Assembly: GCF_000377645.1 (NCBI RefSeq)
Contig: NZ_KB898471.1
Coordinates: forward strand, 1-64,000
Origin: Thiomonas sp. FB-6
Lineage (GTDB): Bacteria > Pseudomonadota > Gammaproteobacteria > Burkholderiales > Burkholderiaceae_C
Length of the DNA: 64,000 bases
Reading direction: 5' to 3'
Shown here: piece after piece, positions 34,367-47,618 of the stretch
Numbering within the stretch: the stretch's first letter is position 1
How the letters are laid out: every line of letters starts with the position of its first letter
Program-made: the position numbers and the translations under genes
Notes under the pieces: model-generated
What the model was told of the DNA's origin: nothing
The model's input: only the letters and a program-made list of their open reading frames with translations
Databases searched by the model: none

Positions 34367-37255
34367 TCAGCGTTCCTGGCGCCGCAGCAGCAGCACGCCG
34401 GCGCCCAGCAGGACCGGCGCGGCCAGCGCCAACGCGAGCATCTGCGGCCACAGGTCGGCCGGCCCCAGCCCCTTGGAGAAGGTGCCGCGCGAGACGATCA
34501 GGTAATGGGTGGTGGGATACACCCGGCCCACCCACGCGGCCAGTCCCTGCAGGGAACTGGTGGGATCGAGCAGACCCGAGAACTGCACCGCCGGCAGCAC
34601 GGTCCCGATGGTGGTGGCGAAGATCGACGCGGTCTGCGTGCGCAGGAAGCTCGACATCAGCAGGCCCAGCGCGGTGGCGTCGATCACGTACAGCAGCGAG
34701 CCCAGCGCGAAGGCGGCCGCGCTGCCGCGGAAGGGAACGCCGAACACCCAGCGGGCCCAGGCCCACAGGACCGCGGCGTTGAGCAGGGCCAGCGCCACGT
34801 AGGGCAACTGCTTGCCCAGCAGGAATTCCAGGCGCGTCGCGGGGCCGACGTAGAAGTTCAGGATCGACCCCAGTTCCTTCTCACGCACCACGCTGAGGGC
34901 CGCCAGCATGGCGGGGATCATGATCAGCAGCAGCGGAATGATGGCCGGCACCATGGCCACGAGGCTGCTCACGTCGGGGTTGTAGCGATAGCGGATCTCG
35001 ATGCCCGCCGGCTGCACGGGCATCCCGGCCGGCCCGCGCTCGGCGGCCAGCCGCGCCAGCCAGGAGGCGTGCACGGCCTGCACGAAGCCGTCGACGGTCT
35101 CGGCGCGCGCGGGCATGGAGCCGTCGACCCAGGCCCCGACCTCGGGCGACAGGCCGCGCTGCAGGTCACGCCCGAAGTGCGGCGGAATCTCCAGCGCCAG
35201 CGCGAGTTCTCCGTCGCGCAGGCGCCGGCGCATGTCGGCATCGCTGCGCAGGGGCGCGCGCTCGCTGAATTCCCGCGCGCTGGCGAAATAGCGCACGTAG
35301 TCGCGGCTGAGCGAGCTGTCGTCGCGGTCGAGCACCGCGAAGCGCAGGTGCTGCACGTCCAGGTTGATGCCGTAGCCCATGATCACCAGCAGCAGCACGC
35401 TGCCCAGCAGCGCCAGGCTGGCGCGCACCGGGTCGCGCAGCAGCTCCAGGGACTCGCGCCAGCTGTGGCTGAACAGGCGGGTGAGCGAACGCTGCAGCAG
35501 CGGCGGGCGCCGGCGAGGCTGCGCTACGGCGGCCGGCGTCGGCTCCCACGCTTCGGCCGGCCGCTGCGTTCGCGGTGCCGCGGACGCCCCCAGCGGCCCG
35601 GGCGCCCCCGGCGCCGGGCCAGGGCCGCTGCCAGGGGCCCCGTCCGGCGCTTGCGCGCGCGAGGCCTCGATCCACTGTACGAAGGCCTGTTCCAGCGACT
35701 CGGCGCCGCGCGCATGGGTCAGGTCTTCCGGGGTGCCGCTGGCCAGCACCCGGCCCGCGTGCATCAGCGCGATCCTGTCGCAGCGCTGGGCCTCGCTCAT
35801 GCGGTGGGTGGACACGAACACCGTGACGCCGTCGCGCCGCGCCAGGGTCTGCATCTGGTGCCAGAACCATTCCCGCGCCAGCGGGTCCACGCCCGACGTG
35901 GGCTCGTCCAGGATCAGCAGCTCCGGGGCGTGCAGCGTGGCCACGGCGAAGGACAGGCGCTGGCGCTGCCCCAGCGGCAGCCGGCCCGGAAGCTGCTCCA
36001 TCACCTCCTGCAACTCGAAGCGTCCGGCGGCCTGCTCGACCGCCGCGGCGCGCCGGGACGCCGGCAGGCCGAACAGGCGGGCATGCAACTCCAGGTTCTG
36101 GCGCACGCTCAATTCGTTCCACAAGGAAAAGCCCTGGGTCATGTAGCCCACGCGCTTGCGCGTGGCCAGGTCTCGCGCGTCCGGGGTCCGGCCCAGCACG
36201 CGCACGCTGCCCCCGCTGGGCTCGAGCAGGCCGGTGAGCATTTTCATGGTCGTGGTCTTGCCGCAGCCGTTGGAGCCGATGAAGCCGAAGATCTCGCCCC
36301 GCCGCACGCTCAGGTCGATGCGGTCGACGGCGGTGAAGTCGCCGAAGCGCCGGCTCAGCTCCCGCGCCTCGACCACCGGCGCCCCGCCTTCTCGCGGTGG
36401 CGGCAGGGCTGGCGGCGGCGCCTGATCCCGCGGCCGCGCCCCCACCAATGCGACGAAGGCCTGTTCCAGGTCGGCGCATCCGCTGCGCGCGAGCAGCGCC
36501 GCGGGGCTGCCGTCGGCGACCACGCGCCCGGCGTTCATGACCACCAGCCAGTCGAAATCGCGCGCCTCGTCCATGTAGGCGGTGGCCACCACCACGCTCA
36601 GGCCGCCCTCCCCGGCCCGCTGTTCCCGGATGGCGCGGATCAAGGCCCAGAATTGCACCCGCGACAGCGGATCGACCCCGGTGGTGGGCTCGTCCAGCAC
36701 CAGCAGTTCGGGATCGTGCAGCAGCGCGCAGCACAGCGCCAGCTTCTGTTTCATGCCCCCCGACAAGGTGGCCGCCGGACGCCGTGCGAATTCCTCCAGC
36801 CCCGTGGCGCGCAGCAACTCGCGCGCGCGCTGTTCCCGCCAGCCCCGCGCGAAGCCGCGCTGGCGGCCGAAGAACTCCAGGTTCTCGGCCACGGAAAGCC
36901 CGCCGTACAGGCTGCGACCCAGTCCCTGGGGCATGTAGGCCACGCGGTGGCGCAGATGCGTGAGGTGGTGCGCGTCGCGCAGGCTGCCGCCGAGCACCTC
37001 GATGTCGCCGCGCTGCAGCGAGCGCGCCCCGCACAGCAGGGCCAGCAGGCTGGACTTGCCGACGCCGTCGGGTCCGATCAGCCCGACCATGGCGCCGGCG
37101 GGCAGGCATAGGTCGGGAAGCTCCAGCACCTCGCGCCCGGCGTAGCGCAGCCCCACCTCGTGGAAGCGGGCCAGCAGCGGGCCCGCCGGCACCCCGCCGC
37201 CCGTGGGCGGGTCCGGCCCCTCCCCTGCGGCTGGGCGCGGCAGCCGAAGGCTCAT
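34367..37255 (-). CDS. RbbA-like fusion: two ABC ATPase domains plus ABC-2 permease
   Basis: A 962-residue protein joining two nucleotide-binding domains to a permease, as in RbbA/YhiH. Domain 1 (about 30-270): Walker A GPDGVGKSS, signature LSGGMKQKLAL, Walker B LLVLDEPTTGVDP. Domain 2 (about 300-535): Walker A GSNGCGKTT, signature LPLGQRQRLSF (weaker than LSGGQ), Walker B LLILDEPTSGVDP. A Pro/Ala-rich linker of about 55 residues precedes the membrane domain, which has a large periplasmic loop (VAMVPAIIPLLLIMIPAMLA marks the return). E. coli RbbA was described as ribosome-associated; the exporter context here favours transport. ATG at 37255 overlaps the preceding stop (ATGA). Confidence 0.9.
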   Translation of the reverse strand: MSLRLPRPAAGEGPDPPTGGGVPAGPLLARFHEVGLRYAGREVLELPDLCLPAGAMVGLIGPDGVGKSSLLALLCGARSLQRGDIEVLGGSLRDAHHLTHLRHRVAYMPQGLGRSLYGGLSVAENLEFFGRQRGFARGWREQRARELLRATGLEEFARRPAATLSGGMKQKLALCCALLHDPELLVLDEPTTGVDPLSRVQFWALIRAIREQRAGEGGLSVVVATAYMDEARDFDWLVVMNAGRVVADGSPAALLARSGCADLEQAFVALVGARPRDQAPPPALPPPREGGAPVVEARELSRRFGDFTAVDRIDLSVRRGEIFGFIGSNGCGKTTTMKMLTGLLEPSGGSVRVLGRTPDARDLATRKRVGYMTQGFSLWNELSVRQNLELHARLFGLPASRRAAAVEQAAGRFELQEVMEQLPGRLPLGQRQRLSFAVATLHAPELLILDEPTSGVDPLAREWFWHQMQTLARRDGVTVFVSTHRMSEAQRCDRIALMHAGRVLASGTPEDLTHARGAESLEQAFVQWIEASRAQAPDGAPGSGPGPAPGAPGPLGASAAPRTQRPAEAWEPTPAAVAQPRRRPPLLQRSLTRLFSHSWRESLELLRDPVRASLALLGSVLLLVIMGYGINLDVQHLRFAVLDRDDSSLSRDYVRYFASAREFSERAPLRSDADMRRRLRDGELALALEIPPHFGRDLQRGLSPEVGAWVDGSMPARAETVDGFVQAVHASWLARLAAERGPAGMPVQPAGIEIRYRYNPDVSSLVAMVPAIIPLLLIMIPAMLAALSVVREKELGSILNFYVGPATRLEFLLGKQLPYVALALLNAAVLWAWARWVFGVPFRGSAAAFALGSLLYVIDATALGLLMSSFLRTQTASIFATTIGTVLPAVQFSGLLDPTSSLQGLAAWVGRVYPTTHYLIVSRGTFSKGLGPADLWPQMLALALAAPVLLGAGVLLLRRQER

Positions 37256-38313
37256 GGCCGCACCCGCAGCCGCGCCGGCCAGGCGATGCCGCGGCGCACC
37301 CGCACGTAGGCCACGCCGGGCATGCCGCTCTTGAGTTCGGGCCGGTGCGCCGCGGCCCAGCGGGCGTCCACGCGCGCGCGCACCCGGAACATGAGCTTCT
37401 GACGCTCGCTGGCGGTTTCCACCGTCTTCGGGGTGAACTGGGCCACGGCCGAGACGTAGGACACGACCGCCGGCACCGCCCGCCCGGCGAGGGCGTCGGG
37501 CACGATGCGCGCCTCGTCGCCGATGACCACCTTGCCGGCGTCGGATTCGGGCAGGAAAAAGGACATGCCCAGGTCCGAGGTGTCGAGCAGGCTGATCACG
37601 CGTGCGCCGACGCCGAGCATCTCGCCCGGGCGAGCCACCACGTACTGCACCTGTCCGTCCACCGGGGCGCGCAGGCTGCAGTCGCCCAGGTCCACGTCCA
37701 CGCGGGCCAGCGCGGCACCTGCCGCGAGCACCGCGGAGCCGGCCTCCACGGCCTGCAGGCGCGCCGCCTCGATGGCGGCCGACGCAGCGGCCGCCTGGGC
37801 GCGGGCGGCCGCCAGCGCGCCTTCGGCGCTACCCACGCCGGCGCGGTCGTCGTCGAACTGCTGGCGCGAGACTCCGCCCACGTCCAGCAGCTGGCGCGAG
37901 CGTTCGAGCCGGCTGCGCGCGGCCTGCCATTCGGCGTCGCGTTGCCGGATCTGCGCGGCGGCCGCGTCGCGCTCGCTGCGCCGCAGCCTGACCTGGCTGT
38001 GCGCGGTGGCCTCGGCGTCGCGCGCGCGTTGCAGCTGCGCCCGCGCCTCGCCGCGCTGGGCCTGCAGCGCCGCGCAGTCCAGGCGCGCGAGCACCTGACC
38101 GGCACGCACCTGCTCGCCTTCCTGTACCTGCAGGCTGAGCAGCCGGGCGGGAATGCGCGTGGACAGTTCGAGTTCCACCGCCTCCAGGCGGCCGTTGCCC
38201 GAGGCGAGCCCGTCCTGCTCCGGCGCACGCCCCAGCCAGAACCAGGCCACGGCCCCCAGCACGGCGGCCAGGGCCGCCAGCGCCCACCACTTCCGATCGA
38301 GCTTGACGCGCAT
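37252..38313 (-). CDS. HlyD-family periplasmic adaptor (YhiI-like)
   Basis: A 353-residue membrane fusion protein: N-terminal anchor (WWALAALAAVLGAVAWFWLG), a lipoyl-like half (IPARLLSLQVQEGEQVRAGQ), a long helical hairpin rich in Ala, Arg and Gln (about residues 85-200), the second lipoyl half (SLRAPVDGQVQYVVARPGEM), and a beta-barrel end. It links the inner-membrane exporter to an outer-membrane channel such as TolC. ATG at 38313 with GAGGG upstream; a GTG nine codons earlier is possible. It is first gene of the three-gene exporter unit. Confidence 0.88.
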   Translation of the reverse strand: MRVKLDRKWWALAALAAVLGAVAWFWLGRAPEQDGLASGNGRLEAVELELSTRIPARLLSLQVQEGEQVRAGQVLARLDCAALQAQRGEARAQLQRARDAEATAHSQVRLRRSERDAAAAQIRQRDAEWQAARSRLERSRQLLDVGGVSRQQFDDDRAGVGSAEGALAAARAQAAAASAAIEAARLQAVEAGSAVLAAGAALARVDVDLGDCSLRAPVDGQVQYVVARPGEMLGVGARVISLLDTSDLGMSFFLPESDAGKVVIGDEARIVPDALAGRAVPAVVSYVSAVAQFTPKTVETASERQKLMFRVRARVDARWAAAHRPELKSGMPGVAYVRVRRGIAWPARLRVRP

Positions 38314-38427
38314 GCCTCCGCCCTCGACTCCGTCCGGCACGGACTCCCGAGGACGATTGTGCCCGGCGGGGCGCCAGGCGGATGCGCATCAGATCAAACT
38401 GCGCGCGCGGCGCGCGCAATCAGGGAT

Positions 38428-38907
38428 TCAGGAGCCGGTGGAGCCGAAACCGCCGGCGCCCCGCTCGCTGGCGGCGGAAAAGGCCTCCACCACGCGGAAC
38501 CCGGCGCGCACGATGGGCACGAACATCATCTGCGCGATGCGCTCGCCGGGCTCGATGCGCAGGGGCTGGCTTCCCGCCGGGTTGCGGTTCCACACGCTGA
38601 CCATCACCTGGCCGGTGTAATCGGCGTCGATCACCCCGACGGTGTTGCCCAGCACGAGGCCGCGCTTGTGGCCCAGCCCCGAGCGCGGCGCGATCACCGC
38701 CATCAGTCCGGGGTCGGCGATGTGCATGGCGAAGCCGGCGGGCACGAGCAGCGCGGGGCTGCCCGCCGGCACGTCCAGCGGCGCGTCGAGGCAGGCGTGC
38801 AGGTCCACGGCTGCGGCCATCGGCGACTGGTAGCTGGGCAGACCCCATTGCTGCAGGCGGGGGTCGAGGATCACGAGTTCCACGGGCGCGGTGGCGGCGG
38901 TGCTCAA
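38428..38907 (-). CDS. dut: Deoxyuridine 5'-triphosphate nucleotidohydrolase (dUTPase)
   Basis: A trimeric dUTPase of 159 residues that turns dUTP into dUMP. The five family motifs are visible: [56 protein letters not shown] and the C-terminal [12 protein letters not shown] arm. The likely start is a TTG at 38907 with GGAG 7 nt upstream; a GTG at 38883 gives a shorter form but has no ribosome site. It begins 77 bp after coaBC, as in many proteobacteria. Confidence 0.93.
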   Translation of the reverse strand: MSTAATAPVELVILDPRLQQWGLPSYQSPMAAAVDLHACLDAPLDVPAGSPALLVPAGFAMHIADPGLMAVIAPRSGLGHKRGLVLGNTVGVIDADYTGQVMVSVWNRNPAGSQPLRIEPGERIAQMMFVPIVRAGFRVVEAFSAASERGAGGFGSTGS

Positions 38908-38984
38908 GGGCGGGCTCCGGTAGGCAGGAAGAAGGACATGCGGGCGCGCGACCAGCGCGCCCGCGGGAAAAGGCGTGCGCCGCT

Positions 38985-40208
38985 TCAGGCGCGCGCCGGC
39001 AGGCGCGGCGCGATCTCGGCGACCAGGCGGCGCGCCAGGTCGAGCTTGCCCATGCGCGGCAGTTCGCGCACGCCCTGGGCGTCGATCAGCACGCAGCTGC
39101 TGTCCTCGCGCCCGAAGGTCTGCGGCCCGAGGTTGCCCACCAGCAGCGGCACCCCCTTGCGCTCGCGCTTGGCCTGGGCGTGGGCCACGAGATGTTCGGC
39201 CTCGGCGGCGAAGCCCACGCAGAACGGCGCATCGGCCCGCGCGGCCACTTCGGCCAGGATGTCGGGGTTGAGCCGCAGCTGCGGCAACGGCGGCAGCCCG
39301 TCGGGCTGCTTCTTGATCTTGCCCGGCCGCGCCTCGGGGCGCCAGTCGGCCACCGCCGCGGCAGCGATGAACAGGTCGAAGGGCGCGTGCGCGAGCTCGG
39401 CCTGCACGGCGTCGCGCATCTGCAGCGCGGATTCCACGCTCAGCGTGCGCACGCCGTAGGCGGGCGCGAGCGCGGTGGGCCCGGCCACCAGCACCACCTC
39501 GGCGCCGGCCTCCCAGGCGGCTCGCGCCAGCGCCCAGCCCATCTTGCCGCTGGAGCGGTTGCTCAGGCCGCGTACCTCGTCCCAGGCCTCGAAGGTCGGC
39601 CCGGCGGTCAGCAGCACGCGACGGCCCTGCAGCAGCCGCGGCTGCCACAGCGCCTCGATTTCCCACATCAACTGCTCGGGCTCGAGCATGCGCCCATCGC
39701 CCACCTCGCCGCAGGCCTGCTCGCCGCTGCCGGGGCCGGCCAGGCGCAGGCCGTCGCCGCGCAACTGCGCGGCGTTGCGCTGCACCGCGGGGTGCGCCCA
39801 CATCGCGCGGTTCATCGCCGGGGCCAACAGCGTGGGCACGGCGTCGCGCGCCAGCAGCAGCGTGGCCAGCAGGTCGTCGGCCATGCCGGCGGCGGCCCGC
39901 GCCAGCAGGTCGGCGCTGGCCGGCGCGATGACGAAGGCGTCGGCCTCGCGCACCAGGTCGATGTGGTCCATGCCGGAAGCGCGCAGCGGATGCCAGGAAT
40001 CGAGCGCCACCTCGCGCCCGGACAGCGCCTGCAGGGTGATGGGGCCGACGAAGCGCGTGGCCGCCTCGCTCATCGCCACCTGCACCTGGTGCCCGGCCTT
40101 GACCAGCAGGCGTGCCAGCTCACAGGCCTTGTACGCGGCGATGCCGCCGCTGATGCCCAGCAGCACGCGGCGCGAGGCCTGGGCGGCGGTTCGGGGCGCG
40201 TCGGTCAT
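38985..40208 (-). CDS. coaBC: Bifunctional phosphopantothenoylcysteine decarboxylase / phosphopantothenate-cysteine ligase
   Basis: A 407-residue CoaBC protein catalysing two consecutive steps of coenzyme A synthesis. The flavin-binding CoaC half has [20 protein letters not shown], the active His region [29 protein letters not shown], and the catalytic Cys in [11 protein letters not shown]. The CoaB half starts near [20 protein letters not shown] (residues about 198-217), with the GKMG Lys and [16 protein letters not shown]. The usual CoaB motif reads TAGPTREPIDPVRFISNRSS; here R and P are replaced by F and W. ATG at 40208, 15 bp after alaS. Confidence 0.95.
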   Translation of the reverse strand: MTDAPRTAAQASRRVLLGISGGIAAYKACELARLLVKAGHQVQVAMSEAATRFVGPITLQALSGREVALDSWHPLRASGMDHIDLVREADAFVIAPASADLLARAAAGMADDLLATLLLARDAVPTLLAPAMNRAMWAHPAVQRNAAQLRGDGLRLAGPGSGEQACGEVGDGRMLEPEQLMWEIEALWQPRLLQGRRVLLTAGPTFEAWDEVRGLSNRSSGKMGWALARAAWEAGAEVVLVAGPTALAPAYGVRTLSVESALQMRDAVQAELAHAPFDLFIAAAAVADWRPEARPGKIKKQPDGLPPLPQLRLNPDILAEVAARADAPFCVGFAAEAEHLVAHAQAKRERKGVPLLVGNLGPQTFGREDSSCVLIDAQGVRELPRMGKLDLARRLVAEIAPRLPARA

Positions 40209-40223
40209 GGCCGCCTCGCCTGC

Positions 40224-42977
<2,754 letters not shown>

Positions 42978-43149
42978 GCGTTCACCTGAGATGGCCGCCA
43001 CCCGCGCGTGCGGCCGGGGGCGGCGAAACCGCGATTTTAAGGGCCAGCCCGGGCGCCTGCCCGCACGCGCCCGGCGCATGCGCACTAAAGTAGGGAGTTC
43101 GCGCCCGCGCGGCGCCCGCCTTCACGCAACCGACAACGCGGAGACCCCC

Positions 43150-44643
43150 ATGTCCGAAGCCTCCACCGCTTCCGTGCTCGCGCCCCTGCGCGACCCCTCC
43201 CTGCTCAAGACCCAGGCGCTGATCGGCGGCCGCTGGGTGGACGCCGCCGAACGCGTGGCCGTGCACGACCCGGCCACCGGCGCGCTGCTCGCCGAGGTGC
43301 CGCGCCAGGGCGCGGCCGACGCCGAGCGCGCGATCGAGGCCGCCGCCGCGGCCTGGGAGGGCTGGCGCCGCCAGACCGCGCGCCAGCGCGCCACGGTGCT
43401 GCGCCGGTGGTTCGACCTGCTGCTGCAGCACGCCGACGACCTGGCGTTGATCATGACCGCCGAGCAGGGCAAGCCGCTGGCCGAGGCCAAGGGCGAGATC
43501 GCCTACGGCGCCAGCTTCGTGGAATGGTTCGCCGAGGAGGCCAAGCGGGTCTACGGCGAGACCATCCCCAGCCCTGACCCGAGCAAGCGCCTGGTAGTGC
43601 TGCGCCAGCCCATCGGCGTGTGCGCGGCGATCACGCCGTGGAACTTCCCGCTGGCCATGATCACGCGCAAGGTGGCGCCTGCGCTGGCGGCCGGCTGCCC
43701 GGTGGTGATCAAGCCGGCGGAGCAGACGCCGCTGACCGCGCTGGCCGCGGCCGAACTGGCGCAGCGCGCGGGCATGCCGCCAGGCGTGCTCAACATGCTC
43801 ACCAGCGACGCCGCCGGCTCGGTGCAGATCGGCAAGGTGCTGTGCGCCAGCGACGTGGTGCGCCACCTGTCCTTCACCGGTTCCACCGAGGTCGGGCGCA
43901 TCCTCATGGCGCAGTCGGCGCCCACGGTGAAGAAGCTCTCGCTGGAGCTCGGCGGCAACGCGCCCTTCATCGTGTTCGACGACGCGGACGTGGAGGCCGC
44001 GGTGGAAGGCGCCATGCAGAGCAAGTACCGCAACGCCGGGCAGACCTGCGTGTGCGCGAACCGCCTGTACGTGCAGCGCGGGGTGTACGAGGAATTCGTG
44101 GGCCGCCTGGCGCGGCGCGTGGCCGAACTCAAGGTCGGCCCCGGCACCTCCGCCGGCGTGCAGATCGGCCCGTTGATCGACCAGCAGGGGCTGGACAAGG
44201 TGCGCCGCCACGTCGACGACGCGCTGGCGCGCGGCGCGCGCCTGCTGACCGGAGGCAAGGTGCTCGAGCAGGGCGGCGGCCGCTACTTCGAGCCCACGGT
44301 GCTGGCCGACGCCGACGCGTCGATGCTTTGCGCGCGCGAAGAAACCTTCGGCCCGGTCGCGCCGGTGTTCGTCTTCGACACCGAGGAGCAGGCCATCGCC
44401 GCGGCCAACGCCACCGAGTTCGGGCTGGCCGCCTATTTCTACAGCCGCGACCTGGCACGGGTCACGCGCGTCGGCGAGGCCCTCGAATACGGCATCGTCG
44501 GCGTGAACACCGGGCTGATCTCCAACGAGGTCGCGCCCTTCGGCGGGGTCAAGCAATCGGGGCTGGGGCGCGAGGGCTCGCACCACGGAATCGACGAGTA
44601 CCTCGAGCTCAAGTACCTGTGCGTCGGCGGCATCGGCGCCTGA
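43150..44643 (+). CDS. gabD: NAD(P)-dependent succinate-semialdehyde dehydrogenase type aldehyde dehydrogenase
   Basis: A 497-residue aldehyde dehydrogenase of the GabD group. Features: ALIGGRWVDA, VLRQPIGVCAAITPWNFPLA, VIKPAEQTPL, FTGSTEVGRIL, catalytic Glu in LSLELGGNAPFIVFDDADV, catalytic Cys in NAGQTCVCANR, and the C-terminal PFGGVKQSGLGREGSHHGID. This set is that of SSADH, which turns succinate semialdehyde to succinate in GABA breakdown; other semialdehydes are possible. ATG at 43150; upstream ATGs lack family sequence. An old yellow enzyme gene follows after 46 bp. Confidence 0.9.
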   Translation: MSEASTASVLAPLRDPSLLKTQALIGGRWVDAAERVAVHDPATGALLAEVPRQGAADAERAIEAAAAAWEGWRRQTARQRATVLRRWFDLLLQHADDLALIMTAEQGKPLAEAKGEIAYGASFVEWFAEEAKRVYGETIPSPDPSKRLVVLRQPIGVCAAITPWNFPLAMITRKVAPALAAGCPVVIKPAEQTPLTALAAAELAQRAGMPPGVLNMLTSDAAGSVQIGKVLCASDVVRHLSFTGSTEVGRILMAQSAPTVKKLSLELGGNAPFIVFDDADVEAAVEGAMQSKYRNAGQTCVCANRLYVQRGVYEEFVGRLARRVAELKVGPGTSAGVQIGPLIDQQGLDKVRRHVDDALARGARLLTGGKVLEQGGGRYFEPTVLADADASMLCAREETFGPVAPVFVFDTEEQAIAAANATEFGLAAYFYSRDLARVTRVGEALEYGIVGVNTGLISNEVAPFGGVKQSGLGREGSHHGIDEYLELKYLCVGGIGA

Positions 44644-44689
44644 GCGCGCCCGCCCGGCGGCTTCCCTTCCCATCGGAGAATTTCGCATC

Positions 44690-45790
44690 ATGCAAGGACC
44701 GAGCGCCCTGTTCCAGCCGCTGAAGCTGGGACGCCTGGAGCTTCGCAACCGCGTCGTCATGGCCCCGCTGACCCGCTCGCGGGCCTCGCAGCCGGGGGAC
44801 GTGCCCTCGGAGATGAACGCCCGCTATTACGCGCAGCGCGCCTCGGCCGGGCTGATCGTCGCCGAGGCCTCGCAGATCAGCCGCCAGGGCCAGGGCTACG
44901 CCTTCACCCCGGGCATGTACACCGACGCCCAGGAACGCGGCTGGCGCCTGGTCACCGACGCCGTGCACGCGGCCGGCGGGCGCATCGCCGCCCAGTTGTG
45001 GCACGTGGGGCGCATCTCGCACCATCTGCTGCAGGAAGGGGGACAGCCGCCGGTGGCGCCGTCGGCCCTGCGCGCGGAGCACGGCGAATCCTTCGTGGTG
45101 CTGCCCGAGGGGCCCAGGCGCGTGCCCTGCGACGAACCGCGCGCGTTGCGCACCGAGGAAATCCCGGGCATCGTGGCCGACTACGCGCACGCCGCCGAGC
45201 GCGCGCTGCGCGCCGGCTTCGACATGCTGGAACTGCACGCGGCCAACGGCTATCTGCTGCAACAGTTCCTGGCGCCCAACAGCAACCAGCGCGACGACCG
45301 CTACGGCGGCAGCCCGGAGCACCGCGCGCGCATCGTGCTGGAGGCGCTGGACGCGCTGATCGGCGTGGCCGGGGCCGAGCGCGTGGGCGTGCGCATCTCG
45401 CCGCATTTCGTGCGCCACGACATCGACGACCCCGAGACCGAGGCCATGCACCTGTACCTGGCGCGCGAGTTCGACCGCCGCGGCGTGGCCTACCTGCATA
45501 CGGTGGACTCGTCGTGGTCGGCCGGCCCCACGCTGAGCGACGAGTTCCACGAGCGGCTGCGGCAGGCCTACGGCGGGCGCATCATCATCTGCGGCGGCTA
45601 CGACGCCGCGCGCGGCGCGGCGCGCATCGAGCAGGGCGTGGCCGACGCGGTCGCCTACGGGCGCGCCTTCATCGCCAACCCCGACCTGGTGCGGCGCATG
45701 CGCGAGGACGCGGCGCTCAACGCCCCCGATCCGTCCACCTTCTACGGCGGCGGCGAGCACGGCTACCTGGACTACCCGGTGCTGGCCTGA
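44690..45790 (+). CDS. Old yellow enzyme-type alkene reductase (NemA-like)
   Basis: A 366-residue FMN-dependent ene-reductase. It begins [20 protein letters not shown], a typical NemA/Oye start, and contains [20 protein letters not shown] with DRYGGS next, the FMN/substrate His region [11 protein letters not shown], and the end [20 protein letters not shown]. The substrate-binding His-x-x-Asn pair is seen in HAAN. These enzymes reduce alpha/beta-unsaturated carbonyls and electrophiles such as maleimides. ATG at 44690 with CGGAGAA 8 nt upstream. Same strand as the aldehyde dehydrogenase; both may handle reactive carbonyls. Confidence 0.92.
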   Translation: MQGPSALFQPLKLGRLELRNRVVMAPLTRSRASQPGDVPSEMNARYYAQRASAGLIVAEASQISRQGQGYAFTPGMYTDAQERGWRLVTDAVHAAGGRIAAQLWHVGRISHHLLQEGGQPPVAPSALRAEHGESFVVLPEGPRRVPCDEPRALRTEEIPGIVADYAHAAERALRAGFDMLELHAANGYLLQQFLAPNSNQRDDRYGGSPEHRARIVLEALDALIGVAGAERVGVRISPHFVRHDIDDPETEAMHLYLAREFDRRGVAYLHTVDSSWSAGPTLSDEFHERLRQAYGGRIIICGGYDAARGAARIEQGVADAVAYGRAFIANPDLVRRMREDAALNAPDPSTFYGGGEHGYLDYPVLA

Positions 45791-45828
45791 GCCGCACCGA
45801 CGCGGGCGCTGCTGCCAGCCTCGTCCCC

Positions 45829-45834
45829 TACAAT
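45829..45834 (+). promoter_or_regulatory. -10 box TACAAT before argG
   Basis: TACAAT followed by TCTCCGC, 46 bp before the argG ATG, a form typical of betaproteobacterial promoters. No good -35 is found at 17 bases. Confidence 0.5.
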
Positions 45835-45879
45835 TCTCCGCTTCGAACCCGAACCGCCGCGGCTCGCGGCCCCTTCACC

Positions 45880-47216
<1,337 letters not shown>

Positions 47217-47220
<4 letters not shown>

Positions 47221-47537
47221 GCCCCGGCGCGCTGCGCGGCGCGGTGATCCCGCGCGCCAACGTGTACTTCGACGGCCGCTGCGTGAGCCACACCGTGCAG
47301 CTCGACGACGGCAGCCGCAAGAGCGTGGGCGTGATCCTGCCCGGCAGCACGCTGCTGTTCAACACCGGCGCGCCCGAGGTGATGCAGGGTGCGGGCGGCT
47401 GGTGCGAATGGCGCATGCAGGGCAGCGAGGCCTGGAAGCGCAGCGCCGAAGGCGAGGAGTTCTCGGTTCCGGGCAACGCCCGCTTCGAGATCCGCACCGG
47501 CGACGAGGCCTACCACTACGTCTGTCATTTCGGCTGA
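47217..47537 (+). CDS. ppnP: Pyrimidine/purine nucleoside phosphorylase (PpnP, former YaiE)
   Basis: A 106-residue cupin-like nucleoside phosphorylase that splits various nucleosides with phosphate. Family sequence: [40 protein letters not shown] and [12 protein letters not shown], ending [11 protein letters not shown] at 47217 overlaps the argG stop by four bases, so the two are translationally coupled. Confidence 0.92.
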
Positions 47538-47564
47538 GGCGCACGGCGGCCTGAATCGCCGAGA

Positions 47565-47599
47565 GGGCCGGCGGCGGGGGAGTTCCCCGCCGCCGGCCC
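47565..47599. terminator. Strong hairpin between convergent ppnP and sqr, without T run
   Basis: A perfect 15-bp stem with arms GGGCCGGCGGCGGGG and CCCCGCCGCCGGCCC and loop GAGTT. It lies 28 bp after the ppnP stop and 19 bp before the sqr stop, so it may end both transcripts. There is no U run, so termination may be Rho-assisted, or the hairpin may only protect RNA ends. Confidence 0.55.
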
Positions 47600-47618
47600 T
47601 TGTCGCATGCAGAGGCGA

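Noticed and set aside
33206-37111. Plus-strand open frame of 1301 codons opposite the exporter genes
   Set aside because: Same shadow composition and fully opposite RbbA/YhhJ-type genes with intact ATPase motifs.
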